Position numbers and translations under genes: made by a program
Source: Leptodontidium sp. MPI-SDFR-AT-0119
Taxonomy: Eukaryota; Ascomycota; Leotiomycetes; Helotiales; Leptodontidiaceae
Length of the DNA: 64,000 nucleotides
Assembly: GCA_020726505.1 (NCBI GenBank)
Contig: JAHLEZ010000001.1
Coordinates: forward strand, 4,774,001-4,838,000
Reading direction: 5' to 3'
Shown here: positions 12,579 through 22,419 of the stretch, piece by piece
Layout of the letters: each line of letters begins with the position of its first letter
How positions within the stretch are numbered: the first letter of the stretch is position 1
Notes under the pieces: model-generated
Told to the model about the DNA's origin: nothing
The model's database searches: none
What the model saw: the letters and a program-made list of their open reading frames with translations, nothing else

Positions 12579-13883
12579 ATGGCTGACTCTGTTGCTGTAA
12601 CAGAAATTGGCGAGAGCCTTGGCACAGATTTAAGGTCAGTTTTCGTACCTAATTGGCTATATCTACCACGAGACGATGGCGTATATATTTCGGACGACAA
12701 AGACAGACGCACTCCACATCCCCCATCGGCTCCTAAGCACGTCGTGGACTTTGTGGCATCTACTTACAAGGCCAAATCTGCCACTCCCTGCCATGGAAGT
12801 ACGTCGTGTCAAACATTTACTCTATTTCCAAAGCTTCCGTCCGAATTACGCTTGGAGGTGTGGAAATTTGCCTTGCCTGGATCTCGTGTCGTGGAAGTTC
12901 TCTACAATGCCAGTAATGGACGATCATGTTATTCCTCATGCCCACCTCCGATTCACCTCAGTGTCAGTTATGAAGCAAGACAAGTTGCCCTTGAACGATA
13001 CAAGCTGTCATTTGCTACCCTCATGTCCCCACCCATTATCTACTTTGATATGGAGATCGATCAAATCTACATCGGGGCCGGCAATTTTTTAATTGCCGGC
13101 GAACCGGCGCATGCACCCACCGTTTTCTTCAATGACCTTCTAAAGGATCGCTCAAGCATAAAACACTTGATTATCGACGAAATGTTTTCTGAATATTTTA
13201 CGAACAAGGAAGACGATCCCTATATAACCGAACGATACGGCCTCCCCAATCTCGAGTCCTTGACGCTTGTCGCAGACACAGACACAGGCGATGTCGATAC
13301 TGTCATCTGCCCTGCCGAAAAACAGCAGGGGGAGTTCCAGGGGTGGTCATTCTGTACCCGCGGACGAGCAACTCCTTACTTCTTGCCCGAGGAGAAGGAT
13401 TCTTCGACCAGTGATACAGATATTTCTCTACTTTGGTCAGATCTTGAAAAGATTTTAGCGTCGAATGGAAGCGACCCTACTTGCAAACTCACTCTTGTAA
13501 GACGAGTATCCAGGCCTAGACTCAAACGAGAGCACAGATGGAAGGCCCGTGTAGCCTTTCTGGATGGAATAACCTACAGTGCTCGCAAGCCTTGTGTATT
13601 TCTAAAAGATGGTGTGATAGACCGTCTGGTCGAAATGGCGGACGATGAGGAGCTTAACGGTTCTGATACGTACGAACAATTCACGAGGCTACTTTGTGAA
13701 GGACTGGGGGATGCCCATGACCCTATACTGATATATGCGGCCATTCATCCGTGCGTCTGCTCAATTAGTCATGTCGGGGAACCCGAGTTACCCGAGGACG
13801 AAAGGCCTGAGATTTACGATATTATCACACTCGATCATTTCAAAACAGCGCTAGCCAAGCTAGACGCTAGTAATGCTTCTTAG
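12579..13883 (+). CDS. 2EXR-domain protein
   Basis: Single-exon ORF of 434 aa. FTLFPKLPSELRLEVWKFAL (about 81-100) is the hallmark of the 2EXR domain, followed by RVVEV and a second conserved stretch near LSVSYEARQVALERYKL. 2EXR proteins form large, expanded families in Pezizomycotina; their biochemical role is unknown and no enzymatic motif is visible. The gene opens an accessory stretch and is flanked on both sides by long non-coding DNA. Start chosen as the first Met of the ORF. Confidence 0.85.
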   Translation: MADSVAVTEIGESLGTDLRSVFVPNWLYLPRDDGVYISDDKDRRTPHPPSAPKHVVDFVASTYKAKSATPCHGSTSCQTFTLFPKLPSELRLEVWKFALPGSRVVEVLYNASNGRSCYSSCPPPIHLSVSYEARQVALERYKLSFATLMSPPIIYFDMEIDQIYIGAGNFLIAGEPAHAPTVFFNDLLKDRSSIKHLIIDEMFSEYFTNKEDDPYITERYGLPNLESLTLVADTDTGDVDTVICPAEKQQGEFQGWSFCTRGRATPYFLPEEKDSSTSDTDISLLWSDLEKILASNGSDPTCKLTLVRRVSRPRLKREHRWKARVAFLDGITYSARKPCVFLKDGVIDRLVEMADDEELNGSDTYEQFTRLLCEGLGDAHDPILIYAAIHPCVCSISHVGEPELPEDERPEIYDIITLDHFKTALAKLDASNAS

Positions 13884-14674
13884 CTAGAGATAGCAACAAT
13901 AGCTCAAGTGCTGGAGATAGATAAGCAGGAGCTCTTATTTATTAGATTAAGTAGAGATTGCGCTACACATTTTGCTAGTACGCTCTAATTTAGAAAATAC
14001 TCCAACTAGTTATTATTGTATCGGACAATCTGTATAAATATCCAAAGTTGAAAAATCAATTTACAAAGATTAGCTATGAAAATTATCAGATGCCTTGAAA
14101 CTTCAGTCGAATGCTATAATTGATCGAATTTGAATCTGAAGTGCAAGAATGGATCAATTGAGCTAAGACCAATTGAATTGTCAAACCCACAAAATGGGCA
14201 ATCATCAGATACAATTGTTCATTTCAGAAACTATAGGAAAACAACATCAATAAAATAAAGAAGCTTTAACTAAATATGATCGAAGGGACTTCTTGGGGTG
14301 TGCCACAAGTGAGCGCTCTCAAACTACCCGTGTCAGTGGAAAAGTGAGAGCGGTAATGCGTTGGAAAGGAAAAAACGGAAAAGGACGAAAGGTATAGGGA
14401 AACGACAAAAGAATAAAGGGATAGAGCTTAGTGAGGATAAACGAGATAGAAGATGGCACTTTCGCAGTTATATGTAAATTAATGATGGGTGTGGATGTCA
14501 AAGAGGAGAGAGTAAACAAACTCGCTTCCACAACTGGACTAGTGCTTGGCATCATTTTTCGCTTCAGAAGCGATGACGCTTGCATTGTCAACGACGACAA
14601 ACAATATTTCTCTCCAGTGAACCCTCCTACCCAAGAAGTATGAGCTACATCCATCTCCCTGAATCCGCAATAGA
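13884..14674. other. AT-rich intergenic region
   Basis: About 790 bp. AT-rich to about 14300, then the promoter of the AFG1-like gene. No gene or clear repeat seen. Confidence 0.5.
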
Positions 14675-15903
14675 ATGTCCCAGAATGGCCTTAAATCAGC
14701 CTACGCAGCCCTCCTCAAGCGACACCGTCTCACCCCCAACCCAGACCAACTCGCACTAGTGAACCGACTCTCCAACCTCCAAACATCCCTCCACCATCAA
14801 CACACCAACCCAGAAACCCAAACCCCCTTAAAAGGAATATACATCTACGGCGATGTCGGGACCGGCAAATCCCGCATCGCGGACCTCTTCGCTTCAACCC
14901 TCCCCCCCTCAATCACACACCGCCGCATACACTTCTACGAGTTCATGATGGACATCCACACGCGTCTGCACCGAGCTCGCTCCTCCCCTTCCTACACCGG
15001 TGACCCGCTCGTCCAGATCGGCCGCGACGTCCGGGCCCAGAGCCAGGTGTTGTGTTTCGACGAGTTCCAGGTCACGGATATCGCGGACGCGTTGATTCTC
15101 AAGCGACTCTTCGGCGCGATCTGGGAGAGCGGTGGCGTTATGGTCAGTACGAGTAATAGACCACCCGAGGACTTGTACGAGAATGGTCTTAACCGCGATT
15201 TATTCCTGCCTTTTGTGGGGGAGCTGAGGAGGAATTGCGAGGTTTGGAGGATGGAGGGGAGGGGAGGATGGATGTTTTCTTTACTGATTCTAGAGAGTTT
15301 GGGGAGAGTTTGAAGGAGTGTGTTGGGGATGTAGAGATGGAGAGGAGAGTTATTCCTGTGTTGATGAGTCGTCAGTTGGTGGTTATGGCTGCGGAATCGC
15401 GGGACTCGAAAGCGCTGATTGTGAGCAGCGCGTTCGAGGAGCTGTGTCAGAATTACCTAGGCTCGGCAGATTATTACGCTCTGTGCAGGTCAGCAAGTGT
15501 GATATATCTCACAGGTCTCCGCAAATTCGCTTCCGATGAACTGGATTTCGTAAGGCGGTTTATCACGCTTGTGGATCTCGCTTACGAGACCAAGACTCCG
15601 ATTATATGTCTGTCGAGTGTACCGCTGTTTGAGGTATTCTCGAATATCGTGCCAAGGAAATTACATGTTGAGGGGCAGTTGAAAGAAGTTCTTGGTCGGC
15701 AGATGACGGTAAAGGGGGAGGGAGGGAGTAGTTCGAGCATGATGAGCACTTTCATCGGGGAGATGGAATGGTCTGCAACTGGTCTTGCGGAGGCTTCGTT
15801 AGCTACTGGTGGAGCGGGAGAGACGGATGTTGGATTTGCTGTGGGAAGGGCGGTCTCGAGACTTTATGAGATGGGATCGAGGCATTATGGTGTTACTGAT
15901 TGA
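14675..15903 (+). pseudogene. AFG1/LACE1-type AAA ATPase, frameshifted
   Basis: The reading frame starting at 14675 encodes the N-terminal half: GIYIYGDVGTGKS (Walker A), QVLCFDEFQVTD (Walker B) and SGGVMVSTSNRPPEDLYENG (sensor region), all intact. It fails near 15245-15272, and the family sequence resumes one frame over as VFFTDSREFGESLKECV through to the normal C-terminus ending at 15903. The break is in a G-rich tract containing a direct repeat GGAGGATGGA (15246-15255, 15263-15272); about four to five residues expected there (a DWR/DYR motif) are missing. No plausible intron bridges it: it would be under 40 nt with no branch site. Either a recent pseudogene or a sequence error. No mitochondrial presequence is visible, unlike canonical Afg1. 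Confidence 0.75.
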
Positions 15904-16211
15904 AGTAATTAGATGGGAGATCTGATGTAAAGTAATTAGATAGATGACTCGCTTCACAGCGTTGGGTAACGTCCCTTGTCTAATTGACTGGGTACCGGAA
16001 GCAAGGAGGTACGACTGAAGAGAGGGCTGAGCGCTGCAGCGCGAGGCATACACACCAAAGTTAATATGCGTTTTCATATCTTACTGTTGGGACCATATTT
16101 CGCGCTAGCGTTTGATTGGCTCAAAAAAAGTAGTTTAATTGTACTATTTCAAAACCCGCAATACCCAGCTTCAAACTCTATTCCCTTTCCAATTACAATC
16201 ACCTCGTCACA
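15904..16211. other. Short intergenic region
   Basis: About 308 bp between the ATPase relic and the next ORF. Nothing recognised. Confidence 0.4.
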
Positions 16212-16970
16212 ATGTCAAATGTCAGCGATGCAGCAGACGCACAACGTCCGTTTCCCTCCTTCGAAGAGTTAAAAAGTGCCCAAACAATAATATGGAAGTC
16301 TCCCGCCGGATTTCGCCTCTTCTGGTCACTTGATGGTCCATTCCCAGAGACCATCTCAGTCATGCAAGACAGGCACAATCCAACCTCCCTGACACCATAT
16401 TTCTCAAACGGAGCCTGGCATCCTATCGCCCAAGAACTAATTTCAGTGCCCAAGATCTCTTCCATCACAGTCGGAGTTGACGAACTAGATGGCTGGGAGG
16501 ACGCATGGGAGGATTGTCACGAGGCACATGGCGAGATGGGAGATAGGCAGGAAGGGAGATGGTATGGCGCTTTTGAGGATTACGAATACGATCCTCAGGA
16601 CGAAGATCGGGGAAACCGCTTACTGGGTTGTTGCGGGAAGCCGAGGCCGAGGAACAAGAAGGTTAGAATTGTGGTTCGACCTGCTTCTGGGACCTTTGTG
16701 ACGGTTCATGATTACCTCTCTACGCTACATCCGTGGCTTATGGGCATGAAGGAGGATATCAGGCGCTCGACGAATGTGTGGCAGTGTGGCTTGACGGATA
16801 TGATGGTGGAGTCCAATGGATTGAATTGTCTGGGGGTGGAAGAGAAGTCAGACTGGATCAGACATGCATCGATCGTGGTCAATCCGACCGCTCGTAAGCT
16901 AGAGTTGTTGTCATATTTTGGACCGGGGTTTGGACCGGAATGCATGCCGGACTTTGGGCAACTTCTATGA
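16212..16970 (+). CDS. Hypothetical protein, 252 aa
   Basis: Intronless ORF I do not recognise. It is Trp- and Asp/Glu-rich in the middle (GWEDAWEDCHEAHGEM, about 92-107), has LLGCCGKPRPRNKKVRIVVR (about 136-155), no signal peptide and no TM segment. Codon use looks coding throughout. Its last ten codons run directly into the chitin-binding relic that begins in another frame near 16950, so its natural C-terminus may have been cut by rearrangement. Confidence 0.6.
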   Translation: MSNVSDAADAQRPFPSFEELKSAQTIIWKSPAGFRLFWSLDGPFPETISVMQDRHNPTSLTPYFSNGAWHPIAQELISVPKISSITVGVDELDGWEDAWEDCHEAHGEMGDRQEGRWYGAFEDYEYDPQDEDRGNRLLGCCGKPRPRNKKVRIVVRPASGTFVTVHDYLSTLHPWLMGMKEDIRRSTNVWQCGLTDMMVESNGLNCLGVEEKSDWIRHASIVVNPTARKLELLSYFGPGFGPECMPDFGQLL

Positions 16971-17920
16971 AGGAGCCTGTCCGGGCGACAACATATTCTC
17001 TACTGACGGAGCCTGTGGCTATCAGCATGGAAACCGTCAGTGCATGGGGAAATGGGGTACTTGCTGTAACATGAGTGGTGTTTGCGGCAACGGCACTACA
17101 TTCTGTGGTAAAGATGTATGTAAAACTGGGTAATTGCACACGACCAGTTGTAGTATCCCCTGCCACGGGCAACACGACAGATGGTTCATGCGGAGATGCA
17201 AAACCGGTCACTTGTAATTTGCTGTATGGCATGTGTTGCAACAAGTACGGGCAATGTGGTTCATCTTCTACCGACTGTGGAGTGGGTTGGTAAGTCTGAC
17301 CTCGCATTTACAAAAGATTATGTCCAGACTGACTCAATTCAGCCAATCTAAATGGGGACAGTGTAGTACCGTCTCTTCATCCTCTATCACCAGCAAGCCC
17401 ACATCATCCGCAAGTTCTAGCACCTCAAAGTCTTCATCGGCAGTTCCAACAGTGACACCTGTAAGTTTCGACAGGAAGTGCGGCTCTGCATCTACAACCA
17501 GCGCTACCTGCGCTGGCAGCACCTTCGGCTCTTGTTGCTCGGTTAAGGGAAATTGTGGCAGCACGCCAGCCTTTTGCGCAGTTTCAAATCTCTGTCAACT
17601 GAAATTTGGCACATGTACTCCTGTAAGTACAGACGGGAAGTGTGGTTCGGCATCTACCACCGGTGCTATCTGTCTAGGAAGCACTTTTGGAGACTGCTGC
17701 TCTGTCAAGGGGAATGGTGGGAGCTCAGCAGCTTTCTGTAGCGTTGGCAACTTGTGTCAGACTATGTTTGGTACCTGCTACCGGACAAGTACCAATGGAA
17801 AATGTGGATCAACCTCGACTTTATCAGCATCATGTTCTACTAGCACATTCATGTTGTTCGGTCAAGGGAAATCGTGGTAGTTCAGATGCGTTTTGTCTTC
17901 TTACAAATTTGTGCTAGCCT
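16954..17920 (+). pseudogene. Decayed multi-CBM18 chitin-binding protein gene
   Basis: Five hevein-type (CBM18) units can be read: CGYQHGNRQCMGKWGTCC (about 17010-17121), CGDAKPVTCNLLYGMCC (about 17190-17345), then three closely related units with GSTFGSCCSVKGNCGS, GSTFGDCCSVKGNGGS and CCSVKGNRGSSDAFC (17478-17917). A normal 53-bp intron (17290-17342) still splices DCGVG to CQSKWGQC. The gene is broken by a frameshift near 17122-17136, a second near 17843-17852, loss of Cys in units 4 and 5 (CGS to GGS or RGS), and absence of any start or signal peptide: the first unit emerges from the 3' end of the preceding ORF. A Ser/Thr linker lies at about 17373-17460. CBM18 proteins bind chitin in cell walls. 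Confidence 0.8.
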
Positions 17921-18104
17921 GTATTTAGAACCTGTAACGTCTATCCCTATGTAGCGAGACGCACCCCGTAACGAGACACATCTCCAATTTTTAAATTCAA
18001 CCTTTTTCTCTAGCCAGTATATTAAGCCATTATTGATATTTGCATTCTCTGACTATTTCTCCCTTAGGAATTCCATTACAACGACGAAGAGAGTGGATTT
18101 GATT
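17921..18104. other. Short spacer with AT-rich leader
   Basis: AT-rich DNA between the CBM18 relic and the candidate secreted-protein start. No other feature seen. Confidence 0.35.
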
Positions 18105-18589
18105 ATGCAGTTGCTCGTTTCAATCACGCCACTAATCGCCGCTTCAGCTGTCAACCCCTGTTTTGTCGTAAGTATTACAGACCTATTAAAAATTTTGCTA
18201 TCTAAGGAAAAGTACTATCACGAAATAATATGAATCCAAACTTTGAAGACATTCGGAGCAAAAAAGCATGCAGTCTCGGAATTATATCGACATGATCGGA
18301 GGTTTACATGTTTCAGTGCGAGAAATCCTTTTATTCACACCCAGACTGGCTAAACCTACTCTCCGCCACAGTTCAAGAGTGCCACACGTTAGGTTGCCTG
18401 GCCGAACAATCACATCCGCCTTCGCATCTCCGCCCTCACACTTTCTGAGTATGTGGTAATCAAATCAATAGAACAGAACAGATACTTCAGTATTATATTA
18501 CTCCCTTTGCCAACTGTACCCATCTCTGCGCTTGCTCCTTGTACGAAGCTATCAAGTGTCCTCTTGCAGCTGTCCTTAAAGCTTGCTGA
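18105..18589 (+). CDS. Candidate small secreted Cys-rich protein (possibly broken)
   Basis: ATG at 18105 opens a 21-codon hydrophobic leader (MQLLVSITPLIAASAVNPCF) ending at a GTAAGT donor (18168). The first phase-0 acceptor, TTTCAG at 18316, leads to CEKSFYSHPDWLNLLSATVQ and ECHTLGC, ending in TGA at 18446-18448, which gives a 64-aa product. That TGA is followed at once by a GTATGT donor (18449); an acceptor at 18490 leads, again in phase 0, to a Cys-rich exon (FANCTHLCACSLYEAIKC, stop at 18587), so the TGA may be a lesion in a three-exon gene. The second intron would be only 42 bp. No family recognised; effector-like only in size, leader and Cys content. Confidence 0.35.
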
Positions 18590-18668
18590 ATTGCTAGCAC
18601 TACGACAGAATAAAGGTATGTAGGATTAACTCATACGTAATGGCGCTGACAACTGATCATAAACGCAG

Positions 18669-20852
18669 TGCGAGATCTGTGAGAAGATACTATCCGTCTT
18701 GAGGGAACCGCTCAGTTCACTCGGTGGCATGATTACCCTCGGATCTGGAAGAGAAGTTATCCAGCATTCTCAGTGCAAAGATCACCAACAACTGGTTACA
18801 TGCGCCCTGGGTCCCGATTTCAGTCGTTTTCTGGCCGAAACACCTACAATTGCCGAGAAGATTGACCTGATTCAAATCCACAAGAGTCCAGCGAACGCAG
18901 GAGCAATCATTACTGCAAAGATTCCTGACCACCCTCAGATCCCTAAATCTCTTTCCGCATTATACATAGTGAAAAATGCGGATAGCAATGAATCCTATAT
19001 TAAAGGACAAATTCTTCATCCTCAGTGGATCGATTCGAACCTTCCCCGGTTGTGGAAGACTACTTGTGACAGTCTTCATAAGGGAATATGCAAGAATTTC
19101 TCGAATGAGATTCAGTGCGGAATAAATCCGGTTTGGCTAGTGGACGTCTGGCAACAATGTGTCGTCAAAGCTCCTAAGCATTGCTCTTACGTTGCTCTAA
19201 GCTACGTCTGGGGTGACTATACCACTCTGAAGGCTACATGTAACAACATATGCCAACTTCAGAAACAAGGCTCGCTTTCCACCGGTCAAGCCGCAACACC
19301 GATTGCAAGAACAATTCGCGATTCCATGGGAATTGTGCAGCTACTAGAAGAGAGGTACCTATGGGTCGACACTCTGTGTATAGTACAAGATGATGAATTG
19401 CACAAGTATGTCGAGCTGGCGAAAATGGCTGCCATTTTCGCCAACGCTTCCATCACTATTTTGGCAGTTCAAGGCGAGAATGCCAATAGTGGCTTGAGAG
19501 GATTCCGAGAGGTCTCTCAACCACGACACATAGAACAAATCATCCATTGGCTCGGCAACGACGTGCAAGTTGCTCAGTATCCATTACAAGTGGATGGAGG
19601 TAAAATCGAGCTTGCAACCTGTAAATCTGTGTGGAAAACTAGAGGTTGGACCTATCAAGAACATCTGTTTGCAAGAAGGAAACTTATTTTTGATGGAGAC
19701 TCCTTACGGTGGGAATGTGCTGCAAGTACTTGGCGGGAACATACCGAGTTTTCTCATGAACTCGAACCGTGGTGGGGCGATGAAGACATCTACGACTTGT
19801 TTGAGTCTTCAATACCCGACCTTAGAGTGTTCACAACCATTTTCCACAGATACAACATTAGATCATTCACATACCCGGAGGATGCACTTAATGCATTTTC
19901 AGGAATTGCATCTGCATTAAGTGCATCGTTCGATGGAGGCTTCGTGTCTGGCCTTCCGACGGCGTTGTTCGACCTCGCCCTACTGTGGCTTCCATACGAG
20001 GAACTAGAACGTAGGACTGCGAGGTATGCTCAGAGACAACACTGTCTTCCAAGCTGGAGCTGGGCTGGATGGTCAGGGCGTATCAATATGGAACTCGCCA
20101 CAGATTTCATTAGAAACTCGCCAAAAAATTTCGGGTCCAAGATGCAACGTGTGGTCAGATTGACATCATGGAAATATCATGAGACTTTGGAGGCGCCTGG
20201 AAAACGCATTCACGCTAGCATCTTTGATCACAGGCAGTCTTACCTAGGAAATCAAAAACAATGTCCCTCAGGTTGGACTCGACATCCTATTTCGGAATCC
20301 CTGAAAGCTTTTAATGACGCCCCGGATCCCCGGTCGCCCCCTTCATGGTTCTACCGCAATACAAGGCATCCGGAATTCGATTTTTGGTATCCGATTCCAC
20401 TTCCAAATGTTGGAGACTCGTTTCCCAGCGTGCAGGCACCTTATGTTTCGTGTAAGACGCAGCGAGCTTGGCTTTCCGCAGCGGAGGAAATTCTCCCTAA
20501 TAACGGATATCGACCCACCATATCACTTCGAGACTATGCGGGGATATGGGCTGGAGTTCTTCTACCACATGAGAAACTTTCTATGTTCAGCAAGCCACAT
20601 GAAATGCCGGCAGGTTCAATTGAATTAGTTGAAGTTGCTTTAGGACTTTGTAGAGATACCACTTCGCCATGGCCGGGACTAATCGAGATCAAGCATCACG
20701 ATAGGATCAAGAAAGGGCAGTGGTATGAATACTATTGGGTAATGTGGGTAGAATGGTTAGAAGGAGTGGCATATCGCAAGGGACTAGGTAGAGTTTGTAA
20801 AGACGTTTGGGAGAGTCAAGAAAGAGAGTCGGTTGACTTGATGCTCGCTTAG
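18669..20852 (+). CDS. HET-domain (heterokaryon incompatibility) protein
   Basis: The open frame covers 18669-20852 (about 727 aa). The HET domain starts at about 170 with CSYVALSYVWGD and continues with RYLWVDTLCIVQDD, MAAIFANASITILA and RGWTYQEHLFARRKLIFD, the standard HET blocks. The N-terminal part, CEICEKILSVLREPLSSLGG, resembles the usual start of such proteins and begins exactly at a splice acceptor (CGCAG, 18668), so an upstream exon with the real start is likely but could not be placed. The first in-frame Met is 18729. A GTATGT donor at 18614 with a CTGAC branch makes a 55-bp intron. HET proteins trigger cell death on contact with incompatible partners; the partner here is unknown. 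Confidence 0.85.
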   Translation, partial: CEICEKILSVLREPLSSLGGMITLGSGREVIQHSQCKDHQQLVTCALGPDFSRFLAETPTIAEKIDLIQIHKSPANAGAIITAKIPDHPQIPKSLSALYIVKNADSNESYIKGQILHPQWIDSNLPRLWKTTCDSLHKGICKNFSNEIQCGINPVWLVDVWQQCVVKAPKHCSYVALSYVWGDYTTLKATCNNICQLQKQGSLSTGQAATPIARTIRDSMGIVQLLEERYLWVDTLCIVQDDELHKYVELAKMAAIFANASITILAVQGENANSGLRGFREVSQPRHIEQIIHWLGNDVQVAQYPLQVDGGKIELATCKSVWKTRGWTYQEHLFARRKLIFDGDSLRWECAASTWREHTEFSHELEPWWGDEDIYDLFESSIPDLRVFTTIFHRYNIRSFTYPEDALNAFSGIASALSASFDGGFVSGLPTALFDLALLWLPYEELERRTARYAQRQHCLPSWSWAGWSGRINMELATDFIRNSPKNFGSKMQRVVRLTSWKYHETLEAPGKRIHASIFDHRQSYLGNQKQCPSGWTRHPISESLKAFNDAPDPRSPPSWFYRNTRHPEFDFWYPIPLPNVGDSFPSVQAPYVSCKTQRAWLSAAEEILPNNGYRPTISLRDYAGIWAGVLLPHEKLSMFSKPHEMPAGSIELVEVALGLCRDTTSPWPGLIEIKHHDRIKKGQWYEYYWVMWVEWLEGVAYRKGLGRVCKDVWESQERESVDLMLA

Positions 20853-22309
20853 TCGAATGGAGGGTCAAAACGCACTGGGGTTTGCGTTCTCTTGTGCAAT
20901 TCGTAGAAGAGCTAAGGCACAGCTACGGACTGAACGCTCTAGCAAAATTTAATGATATGCTATCAACACATGAGACATGTAAGCCTATTGGATCTAACCA
21001 GAAGCAGCGGTTTTCTGATTGGAGATACCCCACTAGGACTTACAGTAATGCCTGAATTCGCAGAGTACAGGAATAACCCCAGTGTCGATGATTTGATAAA
21101 AAAAATGTATGGACATTTGGGTGTTTTTGTAAAGATAGAGTGAATTGAATTCAAAGTACCCGAAAATCGTCTCGGCACGCAAGGGAGAACCCGGTCGGAA
21201 GAGCAGGAGTAGCCCCTCTTGAGCCAGAGGAAGACATTGTAGGGACGGTGAGGGGTTTCCTCTTAAACGCTTTGGCTAACAGCTGAAGTTCGTCCATGGT
21301 AGAGCCCAACGAGAAAGGAGCGAGAACTAAAAGTTACACCCACTGTAGCAACTTAGGGAGGGTAAGCCGGTTTTGCAAGCGACCATACCACTGTAAGAAG
21401 CCGACAAGTTAAGACAGGAAAAGGATGGCTGATTTTGGCCCCGCAAAGGGCCACTTTTTGCTTTAGCTTCATCGGAGGATGCCGGACACCGGGGAACCCC
21501 GGCAAGGTACGGCCAGCCACAAACGTTGCAGCCACCACACCTCTCGCAGCCGCTAAAGTATTACCGAGGTTACTGCAGCCACACCGCCACTGATCAAGAT
21601 CCTTGTTCGCATGCTTGGAGAAGATATCAGCCTATGTGGCGATGGCGTATGCCATGGCCCGCTCTATCTGCCACAACACTGAGAATAAATTTTCATCATC
21701 GTGGTCAATCTCAAACATCCTCGTCCCATAAGTAAAGCAATGAAAAGAACTTCGTGGTGGTGTCGCGAGTCGAGGGGTCCTGATATAGGTTGAAACGAGG
21801 CTCTCAATAAACTCTGGAGGGCGTCGACGACGCAATGATAAATTTCAGAATTGACAAGTCAGAAGTGTTGAAGAGAAGTATATAAAACATTTGCAACTAA
21901 GGAAAAATAAAACTTTCGACACGTTTACAGATTTACAGGTAGTCAAACTCGAAGTACCTAGGCTTTGTCTCGTCAAGGGGCGCGTCTCGGCACACAGGGA
22001 CGGACGTTACTTAATTCTCAGTGTAGTAATATGAATATCGCCTTTGGGTTCACCATACTACGCTCCAATGAAATTCAAGAGTTAGATAAAGCGGACTCGA
22101 AATACAGATGTCAACTAATAAATAGTCTTGGTGCTCAGAAACGGGTGGACCAAGAGCTGCGAATGGGAAATAAAGTGAACAACAAACTCTTGCAGCGGGA
22201 TTGAAGGCTGATAGCGAATAATTTGGACTAAGGGTGATGGCGGTTTTCGTTTTGCAAAAGGCGTAAGAGACAGGAGATTGGCAAGTACCAGATAAGGGGT
22301 TAGCGAGCT
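20853..22309. other. Relic-rich non-coding block
   Basis: 1.46 kb with no intact gene. Minus-strand fragments look like remnants of coding DNA: a 48-codon ORF from Met 21297 to 21151 (MDELQLLAKAFKRKPLTVP...), a fragment at 21538-21353 and another at 21835-21632 (PPEFIESLVSTYIRTPRL). None matched a family I know; a retroelement origin is a guess. An imperfect direct repeat CGTCTCGGCACGCAAGGGA / CGTCTCGGCACACAGGGA is at about 21169 and 21985. Confidence 0.4.
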
Positions 22310-22326
22310 TATCCCCTTAGCTGCCA
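22310..22326 (+). repeat. Left terminal inverted repeat of the piggyBac element
   Basis: TATCCCCTTAGCTGCCA, exact reverse complement of 24246-24262. Confidence 0.7.
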
Positions 22327-22419
22327 TGATCCAACACACCTAAATGAGCCCTGTAATTTAAGCGAGGAACACCAAAATTCAGGCTGAACATCAAAAAACA
22401 GGGTTTTCAGGTATTAAAT

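Noticed and set aside
15235..15313. Intron bridging the AFG1 frame change
   Set aside because: Any GT-AG pair in the overlap would be shorter than about 40 nt, with no pyrimidine tract or branch site.
20952..21143. 63-codon plus ORF after the HET gene
   Set aside because: No similarity to HET C-termini and no promoter-like context; possibly relic DNA only.
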